From: Oceanobacillus damuensis
GTDB lineage: Bacteria > Bacillota > Bacilli > Bacillales > Amphibacillaceae
Reading direction: 5' to 3'
Assembly: GCF_001618145.1 (NCBI RefSeq)
Contig: NZ_LQNF01000021.1
Coordinates: forward strand, 1-64,000
DNA length: 64,000 nt
Positions 1 to 9,293 of this stretch are shown in pieces (the stretch's first letter is position 1; every line of letters begins with the position of its first letter). The position numbers and the translations under genes are program-made. The notes below the pieces were generated by a model. It did not search any database. It saw only the letters and a program-made list of their open reading frames with translations, and had not been told where the DNA came from.

Positions 1-357
1 TAATCCTTGTTGTATTAGTAGTTTCTACGATATGGACAAAAACATAACTATTCATAAGATTACAAGAGCAATGCATGCACTGGTAATGCTGACTGCAGGA
101 AATCAATCTCCATTTATCTCCCAAGCTCCAGAAGAGACATATGTGGTTGAATAAACCTAGTACCGAAGCAAGTATATTTTTTAGACGGGTTTGGCGAAGC
201 AGGTACAGAATTGTCTTATGCACCTATGGGAAAAATTGCGCGATATTAAAATTTCTATGTTTAAAAGCCTATATAATAAGGGAAAATAACCGTGGACTGT
301 ATTTATTATTAAAAATCGTTATAATGAACTCAAGGATTCATATGAGGAGGAAACGAA
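1..357. other. Gene-poor left edge with a decayed coding remnant
   Basis: No intact gene is visible. Around 160-250 on plus a short open stretch reads LVPKQVYFLDGFGEAGTELS and runs to a stop near 248. It looks like the C-terminal tail of a degraded gene, but I do not recognise the family. The ribosome binding site of the following gene (GAGGAGG) lies at about 342-349. Confidence 0.4.
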
Positions 358-1026
358 ATGAAGCTGTATCAAGTAAGAAAAGGGCAATTTGTATTTTATG
401 AAAATGAACTCCACAAAGTGTATTCAGTGAAACCAATGTTCAAAAAGTCAATTCACATGTATCGTTTGAAGGATATGAAACAGGTTCTGACAAAGTCCAG
501 TGAAATCCAACATTATAAACCGCAGCACAATGATACGTTCATTTTCTACGGGAAACGCTATACAATTGACCAGTATGCAAAGCCACAACCGGGCGATTAT
601 ATTCTGATCGTAAAACCCGCACCGGATTTTCTTGACCACTACTCGCTGAATGAAATCGAAAAAGTGGAAAGTGTCGAGGATGGAAATGTAATAACGACAC
701 GTGATAATGGAGTTAAACATAACGAATACGTAGTCATGGTTCCTGGCAGACAGGATGCAAGTCAGGAAATAGCATACTATGATAAAAATCTGGTACCAGA
801 AGAGCAGCAGCTGCAGGATGAATCCATTAGTTACCTTGCTGAAAATGATGAGACATTAAAACCGGCTGTAGGAGATATCTATCTGGATGTTCGAAATAAT
901 ACGAAAGCAATGATTGTGGCTATGACAGAAGATGAAATCGTATTTGGCCATGGCGTCCAAGTTCATGTAGCAGAATTGTTGGATGAGAAAAGCTACGAAC
1001 TGATCTACCAATTTGAAGTCGATTGA
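358..1026 (+). CDS. Conserved hypothetical protein, 222 aa
   Basis: A cytosolic protein with no signal peptide or membrane segment. I do not recognise a named domain. The N-terminal half is basic and rich in Tyr, Lys and His; the middle (about 140-165) is acidic; and the C-terminal third resembles a small beta-rich fold. The ATG is well supported by GAGGAGG eight bases upstream, and codon use looks normal for the region. It stands alone: upstream is a non-coding edge, and a strong terminator hairpin follows directly. It may belong to a lineage-restricted Bacillaceae family, but no function can be inferred. Confidence 0.8.
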   Translation: MKLYQVRKGQFVFYENELHKVYSVKPMFKKSIHMYRLKDMKQVLTKSSEIQHYKPQHNDTFIFYGKRYTIDQYAKPQPGDYILIVKPAPDFLDHYSLNEIEKVESVEDGNVITTRDNGVKHNEYVVMVPGRQDASQEIAYYDKNLVPEEQQLQDESISYLAENDETLKPAVGDIYLDVRNNTKAMIVAMTEDEIVFGHGVQVHVAELLDEKSYELIYQFEVD

Positions 1027-1038
1027 GATTCACACTTA

Positions 1039-1082
1039 AAATAGAGAAATCCGACCACTTAAGAGTCAGGATTTCTCTATTT
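1039..1082 (+). terminator. Rho-independent terminator of the 358-1026 gene
   Basis: A 14-bp perfect stem (AAATAGAGAAATCC at 1039-1052 with its complement at 1069-1082) ends in a T-rich tract. It lies 13 bases after the stop codon. Confidence 0.9.
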
Positions 1083-1116
1083 TTAATGGACATGAAATGA
1101 AGCTTTTCTAAGTTTT

Positions 1117-2457
1117 TTAATTTAACTCCTCTTGTGCTTTATAGCCTATTATATTGATTGGATCTTTGGAACTGGAATAGACTGGCGAATAACCGAGTTC
1201 CAGTTCAGAAAGGTTATTTACTGTCAATCTTCCCTTAATGGCGGTAGCAAGGACTGCCATCCGTTTATCGACACCCTCATACCCAACAACATTGGCACCA
1301 TACAGTAAACCGGTATCGCCATTGTAAAAGATCTTAATCCACAATTTCTTCGAATCGGGATAGTATGCGGCATGTGAATAAGCAGAAAGCTTCGTATGCT
1401 TAAATATTCTTCCCTCTTCTTCCAGTGTTGCACTGTTATGACCAGTAGCAGCAACCGTTAGGTCAAGGACTTTTAAAATGGAAGATCCCAGGTTTCCTTG
1501 ATATGGTACAGGATTGTTACTCAAGTGACTGGAAATAATATATGCCTGTCTGTGCGCTGGCCATGCAAGTGCGATTTTTTTCGGTGAGCCGGTCAGAAAA
1601 TCACGAACTTCAACGGCATCCCCCAAGGCATAGATGTCTGGGTCATTTGTTTGCATAAATTCATTGACCGCTATCGCTCCAGAGTTTCCAAGCTCCAATG
1701 AGGCTTCTGCAGCAAGCTTTGTGTTCGGTTTAATGCCGACTGCCAATATCGTCATATCGGTATTAATTTTTTTCCCGCTGTTTAATACCAATGTTTTTCC
1801 ATCATTTTCGAAGGCCGCTAAACCATCATTTAAGAGAACTTCGATATTTTTTTCCTTCAGATGATCCTCGACAATTTCAGCCATATCACCATCAACACTT
1901 TTGATCAGGTGTGGGGAGCGGTCTATGATGGTACAATTTAACTTTAATGCATGCAGATTTTCAAGCATTTCCAAACCGATAAAGCCGCCTCCAATGATTG
2001 TCGTCTTTTCAGGATGGGAGCTGCTGATAAATTCATTGATCCGGTCCATATCCTCGATTGTCCTCAATGTGAACGTGCGGCTGTTATCAATTCCTTCCAC
2101 ATTCGGAACAATTGGCGATGCTCCGGGAGAGAGAATTAATTTGTCATAGGATGTTTCATTGCTAGTCCCGTTGCGTTTATATTGAATGGTTTTATGTCTC
2201 CTGTTAATGGACATGACTTCCGTGTCTATATGGACGTTCACATTATATTTTTCGGCAAATTTCTCCACTGGGTATAATAGCGTATCCCGTTTCTCTACCG
2301 TACCACCAATATGATATGGCATACCGCAATTGGCAAAAGAAATATACCCGCACTTTTCGAACAGAAAAATTTCTGCGTCTTTATCAGTTCTGCGTATTTG
2401 GGAAGCGACGGTAGCTCCTCCGCCAACACCACCGACAATTACAATTTTCTGAGGCAT
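1117..2457 (-). CDS. cdr: FAD/NAD(P)-dependent disulfide reductase, CoA-disulfide reductase type
   Basis: Probably reduces CoA disulfide (or a related low-molecular-weight disulfide, or a persulfide) with NAD(P)H, keeping the cytosolic CoA pool reduced. Visible features are an N-terminal FAD-binding glycine motif (G9-G14), the single active-site cysteine C44 in SFANCGMPY (the hallmark of this one-cysteine branch), a second dinucleotide fold near 150-166 (GGGFIGLE), and the FAD motif YALGDA near 280. Length 446 aa fits CoADR; there is no C-terminal rhodanese domain. RBS AGGAGAG precedes the ATG. NADH oxidase or polysulfide reductase of the same family are alternatives, because sequence alone does not separate them. 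Monocistronic. Confidence 0.8.
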   Translation of the reverse strand: MPQKIVIVGGVGGGATVASQIRRTDKDAEIFLFEKCGYISFANCGMPYHIGGTVEKRDTLLYPVEKFAEKYNVNVHIDTEVMSINRRHKTIQYKRNGTSNETSYDKLILSPGASPIVPNVEGIDNSRTFTLRTIEDMDRINEFISSSHPEKTTIIGGGFIGLEMLENLHALKLNCTIIDRSPHLIKSVDGDMAEIVEDHLKEKNIEVLLNDGLAAFENDGKTLVLNSGKKINTDMTILAVGIKPNTKLAAEASLELGNSGAIAVNEFMQTNDPDIYALGDAVEVRDFLTGSPKKIALAWPAHRQAYIISSHLSNNPVPYQGNLGSSILKVLDLTVAATGHNSATLEEEGRIFKHTKLSAYSHAAYYPDSKKLWIKIFYNGDTGLLYGANVVGYEGVDKRMAVLATAIKGRLTVNNLSELELGYSPVYSSSKDPINIIGYKAQEELN

Positions 2458-2565
2458 TGAATTCTCTCCTTTAGGTAAGTTTCACATATTTTCCCGGTTC
2501 ATATACTCCATTTAAGCTTCCATCGAAATCCAAGCTTGGAAAAAATAAACGATATCAATATATAT

Positions 2566-3909
2566 TTATAATACCCCTAAAGAGCTAAGAAAAACGATTA
2601 TTATCGTGACAGGGACGACCCAGCGCATCAGCTGAAACCATATTTGATACGTACTGTACGGTAAATTATGGCCATAAGAAAATTCCTGCTTGATCAACGT
2701 CTTATCCATTCTGAAACCGATAAACAAAGCAATGAACAGACATCCGGCCGGAAGCATAATGTTGCTTACCAAAAAGTCGCTGGCATCGAAAACAGTGAGA
2801 CCAAATAGTTTGAAGTCAGAAAGCAGGTTGGAAGATAATGCAGCGGGAATACCTGCTATGAAAACAATTAACCCGGCGATGATAGAAACCTTTTTACGTG
2901 ATCTTTCCGTATTCTCCGTAAATGCTGATGTAATGATTTCGAGCATGCTGAACGAAGAGGTTAAAACAGCAAATAGAAACAACAGTAAAAATAAGCTTAG
3001 GAAAATTTCACCGAACGGCATCTGGGCAAAAGCCTCAGGAAGTACGATGAAAAGTAGTCCAGGACCTTCCGCCGGTTCCAGTCCAAAGGCAAATACAACC
3101 GGAAATATTGCAAGACCTGCGAGCAAGGATACGAAAATATTCATCAGTCCTACAGACCCTGCAGCTGCTGGCAGGCTGACGTCTTTTTTCAGATAAGAGC
3201 TGTAAGTGACCATAACGGAGATACCGACAGCTAAGGAAAAGAATGCTTGTCCAAGTGCGTAGAGTACATTTTCCCCCGTTAGCTTGGAGAAATCAGGCTG
3301 GAGGAAAAAACGGATGCCTTCCATTGCTCCTTCAAATGTAACGGAACGAATAACGATAACAATAAAGAATACAAATAGTAATGGCATTAAAAGTTTACTA
3401 GATTTCTCGATTCCATCTTTTATTCCATACGAAATAACAATGATATTGATAAGCACGAATAATGCCAGTCCCATAACAGTTATAAAGGGATTTCCAGTGA
3501 CTGCAGCAAATAGCTCAGGATAGTTTACATTGTCTTGAATAACCATTCCTGGTACGGATAGGGCACTGTAAATCAATACCCATCCACCTACTACACTGTA
3601 GAAGGACATGAGGATGAAAGCTCCCACCACACCCCAGATACCGATAAAAGACCACGGGGATTTTGGAGCGAGTGTCTTGTATGCACTGACAGCTTCCTTC
3701 TGTGCGCCTCTGCCGATAATAAATTCTGCGATCAGTAATGGAAGGCCAATAATAATCGTGAATGCAATAAACACGAGGAAAAATGCGCCTCCACCATTCA
3801 TTCCAGTCATATAAGGGAATTTCCAGATTGCTCCGAGGCCAATTGCTGCGCCTGCTGATGATAATATAAAGCCGAGCTTCGTCGACCATTGATCTTTTTT
3901 CTTATCCAT
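2566..3909 (-). CDS. Sodium-dependent amino acid transporter, NSS/SNF family
   Basis: Membrane symporter expected to import an amino acid with Na+. The N-terminus has the NSS signature (GAAIGLGAIWKFPY at about 17-30, then GGGAFF), which in LeuT-type proteins forms the Na+ and substrate sites in TM1. About 11-12 hydrophobic segments follow over 447 aa, the length of bacterial 11/12-TM members such as B. subtilis YocR and YhdH. RBS AAAGGAT precedes the ATG. It sits on the same strand as the disulfide reductase, with about a hundred bases between, so co-transcription is possible but not shown. Substrate unknown. Confidence 0.85.
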   Translation of the reverse strand: MDKKKDQWSTKLGFILSSAGAAIGLGAIWKFPYMTGMNGGGAFFLVFIAFTIIIGLPLLIAEFIIGRGAQKEAVSAYKTLAPKSPWSFIGIWGVVGAFILMSFYSVVGGWVLIYSALSVPGMVIQDNVNYPELFAAVTGNPFITVMGLALFVLINIIVISYGIKDGIEKSSKLLMPLLFVFFIVIVIRSVTFEGAMEGIRFFLQPDFSKLTGENVLYALGQAFFSLAVGISVMVTYSSYLKKDVSLPAAAGSVGLMNIFVSLLAGLAIFPVVFAFGLEPAEGPGLLFIVLPEAFAQMPFGEIFLSLFLLLFLFAVLTSSFSMLEIITSAFTENTERSRKKVSIIAGLIVFIAGIPAALSSNLLSDFKLFGLTVFDASDFLVSNIMLPAGCLFIALFIGFRMDKTLIKQEFSYGHNLPYSTYQIWFQLMRWVVPVTIIIVFLSSLGVL

Positions 3910-3987
3910 GATGTCTATATCCTTTCTGTCCTAAGAAATATCTATTTAGTATAACATACACGGGTTCTGCTTTAAATTTAGGAAAAC

Positions 3988-4115
3988 AGACATTTTACGT
4001 TTAACCCAGTTACCTATTGGAACTTATTTATTGTCAAAGTTGATTGGTAAATAACTCAACTTTCGCACCAAGAAAATTAGCTTAAACAGTTAACTGGGTT
4101 AAACTTGGAATGTCT
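3988..4115. repeat. Imperfect palindromic element of about 128 bp
   Basis: The ends are inverted: AGACATT plus GTTTAACCCAGTTA on the left, and TAACTGGGTTAAAC plus AATGTCT on the right. Inside is a second inverted pair (AAAGTTGA / TCAACTTT). It could fold into one long hairpin. The motif TGCGAAAGTTGAGTAA recurs inverted at about 4747-4762, on the far side of the family A repeat. It may be a MITE-like relic; no ORF inside. Confidence 0.5.
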
Positions 4116-4221
4116 CTAATAATCCCCTTGCGAACCTGATGAAAATAAAGCTATTTACAAGATGGTTTGCTTTTTAATTATTGCATAGTTGATAGAGAAT
4201 GCGTCACAGCCTAATGAGCAT

Positions 4222-4546
4222 CTTCGGTGACCGCTCTGGGAAATACACTGCGCTTTTCGCGGGCGGCTGGTGAGCCAACTTGCGCTAAAGCGCTGCGCTG
4301 TCTCACCTATGCCTCTGCTCCCGCAGAAGTCTCCGTGTATTTCCCCGAGCTAAATTGAAGATTGCTGCTAATTACTATTCATGTAGTAGCAGGAATAGCA
4401 TCATACAGCTTCACCAGACCGGGTGAGCGGGCGGGCGGTGACTCCTGCGGGAAAAGCACGTGTCCGAAGACCAGAAGAGTGGTTTTCTCTTGGGGGCTGA
4501 GGCCGTGCCCGCGGAAAGCATCCGCCCAGAGCGATCCCGGACGGCA
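4222..4546. repeat. Interspersed GC-rich repeat, family A, copy 1
   Basis: Clearly GC-richer than its surroundings and closely matched by the copy at 17091-17412. It has two modules. The first runs from GGGAAATACACTGCGCTTT to CCGTGTATTTCCCCGAGCT, which are inverted repeats closing a large stem. The second runs from GGTGACTCCTGCGGGAA to GCCCAGAGCGATCCCGGAC. Short ORFs inside it on both strands are not genes. Its right flank has a hairpin CGCAGTTTacacAAACTGCG (about 4582-4600). Confidence 0.8.
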
Positions 4547-4812
4547 GCAGATGCACATATCTCCTAAAAAAACCTGAGTTACTTCGCAGTTTACACAAAC
4601 TGCGAATAAAAAGCTGTGAAACTAAAAGAACGATGGGGTACAGGTGTATCCAGGCTACTCAGTGCAAATAGTTAATCCAAAGTCAACTTCAGCAGTGCAA
4701 CTCACGCCATCCTAATTCTGCCAAGGCTTATTTATCTATTTCCTTCTGCGAAAGTTGAGTAAATAATAAAATAGATGGTTTCTGATAACAAAATTCAGTA
4801 TTTTAAAAACAG

Positions 4813-4842
4813 TTGTACAATTGGATTGTACTCATTTATACT
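4813..4842 (+). promoter_or_regulatory. Possible sigma-A promoter for the lysine catabolic genes
   Basis: TTGTAC (4813-4818), 18 bases, TATACT (4837-4842). The -35 overlaps the palindrome TTGTACAA, which could be an operator half. This is the only reasonable promoter in the 400 bases before the aldehyde dehydrogenase. Weak by sequence alone. Confidence 0.4.
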
Positions 4843-4942
4843 TAAGATGTAAGTCTTTAATTGATAAGCGTGTGCCCTTACTGCAGTAGTCTTAAGTATT
4901 TGGGGATAGAATTTCATTTACTTATAAGGAGGGAAAATGATT

Positions 4943-6442
4943 ATGACAGCGTTATCATTGGATGTTCAGAAACTTAGTAACTATATTAATGGAGAATGGG
5001 TGGAAGTAAATAACACGACGGCCGTAATCAATCCAGCAACAGGGGAGGAAATCGTCCAAGTACCCTTATCTGAAGCGGAAAGTGTGGATGCTGCAGTACA
5101 GGCAGCAAAGAAAGCACAGAAAGATTGGGCTCTTGTTCCTGCTCCGCAACGCGCGGAAGTATTATATCGTATCGGTTATATGATGAAAGAGCGTAAAGAA
5201 AGATTGTCTCAATTGCTCACGATGGAAAATGGCAAGGTAATTGAAGAGGCACGCGGGGAAGTTCAGGAAGGAATCGATATGGCGTTTTATATGGCAGGTG
5301 AAGGACGGCGTTTATTCGGCCAGACTACGCCAGCCGAGCTGAAGGATAAATTTGCAATGAGTCAACGCTGCCCTGTCGGAGTTGTCGGGATTATCACACC
5401 ATGGAATTTTCCGATTGCGATTGCCACCTGGAAGTCATTCCCAGCCATCGTTTCGGGAAATGCTGTTATTTGGAAGCCTGCAACTGAAACACCGATCATG
5501 GCCTATGAGCTTGCTAAAATTTTTGAAGAGGCTGGACTTCCTAAAGGAATTGTCAATGTTATATTTGGGAAAGGATCAGTTGTAGGAGATGCGATGGTAC
5601 ATCATGATGATATTCGTGTCATTTCTTTTACAGGTTCAAATGATACTGGCCGAAATATTGCAAGCGAATGTGGGAAGCAGTTAAAGAAAGTTTCCCTCGA
5701 AATGGGAGGAAAGAATGCAGTTATCGTGATGGATGATGCTGATTTGGACCTTGCTGTTGAAGGAATTTTATGGAGTGCTTTCGGAACTAGTGGACAACGC
5801 TGTACTGCCTGCAGCCGCGTGATCGTCCATGAAAAAGTAAAGCAAACACTTGAGGAAAGATTGCTTGCTGCAATGGATGGGCTGTCGATTGGTAATGGGT
5901 TGGATGAATCGATTAAGGTAGGGCCGATTATTAATCAGGCAGGGATAGATAAAATCAAGCGCTACATTGAAATAGGGAAAGAAGAGGGAGCGAGGTTACT
6001 TGCAGGTGGATATGAACTTACGGAGGGAGATCATCAAAAAGGATACTATTTTGCACCGACATTATTTACCGATGTCAGCGCTGAAATGAGAATTGCGCAG
6101 GAAGAAATTTTCGGTCCGGTTGTCTCTCTTATATCTGTAAAGAGCTTTGAAGAGGCGATTGACGTAAATAATGGGGTAACATATGGTCTTTCCAGTTCAA
6201 TATTCACCAATGATGTGAATCGTGTGTTTAAAGCACAACGTGACCTCGATACAGGGATCGTTTATGTAAATGCAGGAACTACCGGGGCTGAGATTCATCT
6301 GCCATTTGGAGGCACAAAAGGTACTGGAAATGGACATAGAGACTCAGGCATCCAGGCTTTGGATGTGTTTACGGAGTGGAAGGCAATTTATGTGGATTAC
6401 AGCGGAAAACTGCAGCGCGCACAGATCGATGTGGAATCATAA
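4943..6442 (+). CDS. Aldehyde dehydrogenase, likely 2-aminoadipate-semialdehyde dehydrogenase
   Basis: NAD(P)-dependent aldehyde dehydrogenase of about 499 aa. Visible family landmarks are TPWNFP (cofactor fold), FTGSNDTG, the general base E253 in LEMGGKNA, and the catalytic C287 in SGQRCTACSR, followed by EEIFGPV and a C-terminal PFGGTKGTGNG. The start at 4943 is preferred over ATG 4937 because AAGGAGGG is then nine bases away. The next gene, 40 bases on, is L-lysine 6-dehydrogenase, whose product is 2-aminoadipate 6-semialdehyde. By context this enzyme should oxidise that product to 2-aminoadipate (inference). Succinate-semialdehyde dehydrogenase is the alternative by family. Operon with the next two genes. 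Confidence 0.85.
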   Translation: MTALSLDVQKLSNYINGEWVEVNNTTAVINPATGEEIVQVPLSEAESVDAAVQAAKKAQKDWALVPAPQRAEVLYRIGYMMKERKERLSQLLTMENGKVIEEARGEVQEGIDMAFYMAGEGRRLFGQTTPAELKDKFAMSQRCPVGVVGIITPWNFPIAIATWKSFPAIVSGNAVIWKPATETPIMAYELAKIFEEAGLPKGIVNVIFGKGSVVGDAMVHHDDIRVISFTGSNDTGRNIASECGKQLKKVSLEMGGKNAVIVMDDADLDLAVEGILWSAFGTSGQRCTACSRVIVHEKVKQTLEERLLAAMDGLSIGNGLDESIKVGPIINQAGIDKIKRYIEIGKEEGARLLAGGYELTEGDHQKGYYFAPTLFTDVSAEMRIAQEEIFGPVVSLISVKSFEEAIDVNNGVTYGLSSSIFTNDVNRVFKAQRDLDTGIVYVNAGTTGAEIHLPFGGTKGTGNGHRDSGIQALDVFTEWKAIYVDYSGKLQRAQIDVES

Positions 6443-6488
6443 GCTACCATAGAGTGACATATCAAAAAAACTGCAGGGAGTGAATGAT

Positions 6489-7658
6489 ATGAAAATTGGA
6501 GTACTTGGCTCCGGGTTAATGGGAAAGGAAACAGCACGTGATCTTGCAGCAAGTGAAGGAGTTGCTTCCGTAGGTCTTGCAGATATCGATATCCATCGCG
6601 CGCAATCAGTTTGTAATCAGCTCAATTCACCTAAAATAAAAGCATATCAGGTTAATGCAGCGAACAAAGAAGAACTTGCCGACTATATGAGTAACTTTGA
6701 TGTGATTGTTAATGCACTGTTTTATTCATTTAATGAAATTGTAGCGAAAACAGCTATTGAAGTTGGGGTATGCTCCGTAGACCTGGGGGGACATATCGGG
6801 CATATGACGGACAAAGTACTTATGATGGATGCAGAAGCAAAAGCGGCAGGAGTAACACTCATACCCGACCTTGGTGTGGCGCCAGGTATGATCAATATTC
6901 TCTCCGGTTATGGTGCAAGTAAATTGGATCACGTGAAATCCATCAAGCTATTTGTGGGAGGTATTCCAGTTAAGCCAGAACCCCCATTTGAATATAATCA
7001 CGTATTTTCCATGGAAGGCGTCTTTGACCATTATACTGACCCATCCTTAATAATAAGGAATGGTATCAGACAGGAAATTCCATCACTTAGTGAGGTTGAA
7101 ACAATCCATTTTGAAAAATTCGGCCCGCTTGAAGCTTTCCATACATCAGGGGGAACTTCCACGCTCCCTCTTTCTTTTCCGAATGTGGAAACATTGGAAT
7201 ATAAAACGATTCGCTATCCGGGCCATGCGGAAAAGTTTAAGCTGCTCGTTGATTTAAATCTGACAAGAAATGATTATGAAGTTGAAGTGAACGGTAAAAT
7301 GATCAGTCCCCGGGAAGTGTTTTTAAAAGTTCTCGATCCTATCGTAAAACTGGGGGAAAAAGATGATGCGGTGCTATTGAGGGTTATTGTGGCAGGGGAA
7401 AAGGGGAGTGCTGAAGCCTCCTGCAAATATGAACTGGCAACATATAAAGATCGGAAAACGAATGTTACCGCTATGGCAAGGGCAACCGCAAACACGATTT
7501 CTGTTGTCGCTCAAATGATCGGAAACGGAACTATTTCCAAGAAAGGTGTTTACCCACCTGAACAAATTGTTCCTGGAGAACAGTATATTAAGGAAATGGC
7601 AGATCGCGGCGTGCAAATTGTCGAATCGGTGCTTGTTGAAAATACTGCATCTGTTTAA
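6489..7658 (+). CDS. lysDH: L-lysine 6-dehydrogenase
   Basis: Oxidative deamination of the epsilon-amino group of L-lysine, giving 2-aminoadipate 6-semialdehyde (which cyclises), ammonia and NADH. It belongs to the saccharopine-dehydrogenase-like fold. A Rossmann glycine motif (GSGLMG) opens the protein, and long stretches match my memory of the Geobacillus stearothermophilus enzyme: VVNALFY-type, [41 protein letters not shown]. The 389-aa length fits. The first candidate codon is GTG at 6480, but GCAGGGAG lies just before it, so ATG 6489 is preferred. It sits between the aldehyde dehydrogenase and the DUF3870 gene, which supports a lysine-degradation operon. Confidence 0.9.
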   Translation: MKIGVLGSGLMGKETARDLAASEGVASVGLADIDIHRAQSVCNQLNSPKIKAYQVNAANKEELADYMSNFDVIVNALFYSFNEIVAKTAIEVGVCSVDLGGHIGHMTDKVLMMDAEAKAAGVTLIPDLGVAPGMINILSGYGASKLDHVKSIKLFVGGIPVKPEPPFEYNHVFSMEGVFDHYTDPSLIIRNGIRQEIPSLSEVETIHFEKFGPLEAFHTSGGTSTLPLSFPNVETLEYKTIRYPGHAEKFKLLVDLNLTRNDYEVEVNGKMISPREVFLKVLDPIVKLGEKDDAVLLRVIVAGEKGSAEASCKYELATYKDRKTNVTAMARATANTISVVAQMIGNGTISKKGVYPPEQIVPGEQYIKEMADRGVQIVESVLVENTASV

Positions 7659-7701
7659 AGATGTTAAGCAATAAGTTGACAGTGAAAGGAATGACCAATT
7701 A

Positions 7702-8034
7702 GTGAAAACAGTTTTTATTGCAGGACACGCAAGACTGCCATCAGGCATGGCCGCTAAGAGCATCTATGAAACGCTGACAATTACGGCTGAAATCGATAAA
7801 AAATACGGGGTCATCGTTACAGCAAATTGTACACTGGCAACAGATCACGGGAGAGAATTCGTTCAACAATTGCTGAGAGGTCATAGTCTTCAGGATGGAT
7901 TAAAAAAGCCACTTGAAGAAGTTAAAACGCATTATTTAGGTAAAGCAGGCAATGCAGTTGCCAGTGCGCTTACAGATTTATACAAACAGTACGAAAACTA
8001 TATAAGGAATCAGGAAACCCACCCTCATGAATGA
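7702..8034 (+). CDS. DUF3870 domain protein, 110 aa
   Basis: A small cytosolic protein opening TVFIAGHARLPSGMAAK, with GVIVTANCTLATDHGREFV in the middle. I place it in DUF3870 from memory of that pattern. No catalytic motif is established; a Cys and a conserved Asp-His pair lie near 38-46. The start is GTG, preceded by GTGAAAGGA. It is the last gene of the plus-strand lysine operon, 43 bases after lysDH, so a role as an accessory to amino-acid catabolism or signalling is suggested by context only. The terminator stem overlaps its last codons. Confidence 0.75.
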   Translation: MKTVFIAGHARLPSGMAAKSIYETLTITAEIDKKYGVIVTANCTLATDHGREFVQQLLRGHSLQDGLKKPLEEVKTHYLGKAGNAVASALTDLYKQYENYIRNQETHPHE

Positions 8035-8041
8035 GGGTGGG
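8018..8041. terminator. Convergent bidirectional terminator overlapping a stop codon
   Basis: CCCACCCTCAT and its complement form an 11-bp stem with a 2-base gap, with A-runs and T-runs outside. The stop codon of the DUF3870 gene (8032-8034) is inside the 3' arm. It serves both the plus operon and the converging acyl-CoA dehydrogenase. Confidence 0.85.
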
Positions 8042-8072
8042 CTTTTGCTAGGTTGGTAGGTGGTCAAAACTA

Positions 8073-9278
8073 TTAAACTAATTCAGTCTGACCATCCCAG
8101 GCAGGAAGCATTTTGTTCAATTGCCTATCTTCCCGGTAGCCAAGCACATATTCTGCCTGCATAATGGTATGGATTTCCCTTGTTCCCTCATAAATGACCG
8201 GAGCTTTTGAATTACGTAAATAACGCTCCACCGGATATTCATCGGAGTACCCATAAGCACCATGAATCTGTAATGCATCATCTGCTGCTTTATTTGCAAA
8301 GTCACAAGCCTGCCACTTGGCAAGGGAGGTTTCTCTCGTATTTCGCTTACCTTGATTCTTCAATTCACCTGCACGGTAGACCAATAACCTGCTCATTTGA
8401 TATCCCGCTTCCATTTTTGCTATCATCTGCTGAACGAGCTGATGTCTTCCGATTTCTTTTCCAAATGTTTTTCTCTCATGACAGTATTTGATGCTTGATT
8501 CAAGACAGGCCATGATTTGCCCAACAGCACCTGCTGCCACCGTAAAGCGACCATTATCCAAGGCAGCCATTGCAATCTTGAATCCTTCCCCCTCTTCACC
8601 AAGAAGGTTCTCTTCAGGAACCTTCACATTTTCAAAAAATAATTCCCCGGTATTTCCAGAACGTATACCATGCTTCCCTTTGATAGCCTTTGAGGAGAAC
8701 CCTTCCCAGGAGCGTTCTACGATAAATGCTGATATTCCTTTATGTTTCTCTGTACGATCACCTGTGTAGGCAAACACGATGAAATTATCAGCAGTATCAC
8801 AAAGGGAAATCCATGTTTTCTGTCCATTTAAAATGTAGTGGTCGTCCTCTTTAACAGCGGTGGATTGTAGTGATGCAACATCAGAACCTGCTCCTGGCTC
8901 TGTAAGGCCGAATGCACCAATTTTATCCCCTTTTGCCTGGGGTTTAAGATATTTTTGTTTTTGTTTTTCATTCCCCCACTGAAGCAGTGTCATGCTGTTC
9001 AGACCAGTGTGAACGGAAACGGCGGTTCGGAAAGCTGTGTCACCACGTTCAAGTTCTTCGCACACGATGGCGAGCGAATTATAATCCATCCCGCTTCCAC
9101 CGTATTCTTCTGGAATGCAAACTCCCATTAACCCCAGATCTGCAAGTTTCTTCATGATTGTGGGGTCAAATTTTCCATCGCGGTCCCAATCAGCAATATA
9201 TGGCATGATTTCCTTGTCCGTAAAGCTTCTCACCGTTTGGCGCAGCATTTTTTGTTCTTCCGTAAATTCAAAGTTCAT
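8073..9278 (-). CDS. Acyl-CoA dehydrogenase, glutaryl-CoA-dehydrogenase-like
   Basis: FAD enzyme introducing a 2,3 double bond in an acyl-CoA, passing electrons to ETF. 401 aa with the usual order: helical N-domain (FTEEQKMLR), beta domain (FGLTEPGAGSD, then KTWIS), and a C-domain with the catalytic base E364 in IYEGTREIH. The base at this position with an EGT context is shared by glutaryl-CoA and short-chain enzymes. The preceding gene is a class III CoA-transferase, and the lysine operon faces it, so glutaryl-CoA to crotonyl-CoA is a reasonable reading (inference). Isovaleryl- or butyryl-CoA dehydrogenase are alternatives. RBS AAGGAGATG. 15 bases after the CoA-transferase gene: one operon. 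Confidence 0.85.
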   Translation of the reverse strand: MNFEFTEEQKMLRQTVRSFTDKEIMPYIADWDRDGKFDPTIMKKLADLGLMGVCIPEEYGGSGMDYNSLAIVCEELERGDTAFRTAVSVHTGLNSMTLLQWGNEKQKQKYLKPQAKGDKIGAFGLTEPGAGSDVASLQSTAVKEDDHYILNGQKTWISLCDTADNFIVFAYTGDRTEKHKGISAFIVERSWEGFSSKAIKGKHGIRSGNTGELFFENVKVPEENLLGEEGEGFKIAMAALDNGRFTVAAGAVGQIMACLESSIKYCHERKTFGKEIGRHQLVQQMIAKMEAGYQMSRLLVYRAGELKNQGKRNTRETSLAKWQACDFANKAADDALQIHGAYGYSDEYPVERYLRNSKAPVIYEGTREIHTIMQAEYVLGYREDRQLNKMLPAWDGQTELV

Positions 9279-9293
9279 AAAATCATCTCCTTA

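Noticed and set aside
4362-4598. ORFs on both strands inside the GC-rich repeat
   Set aside because: They lie entirely in repeat family A, have no RBS and are not shared in frame with the second copy.
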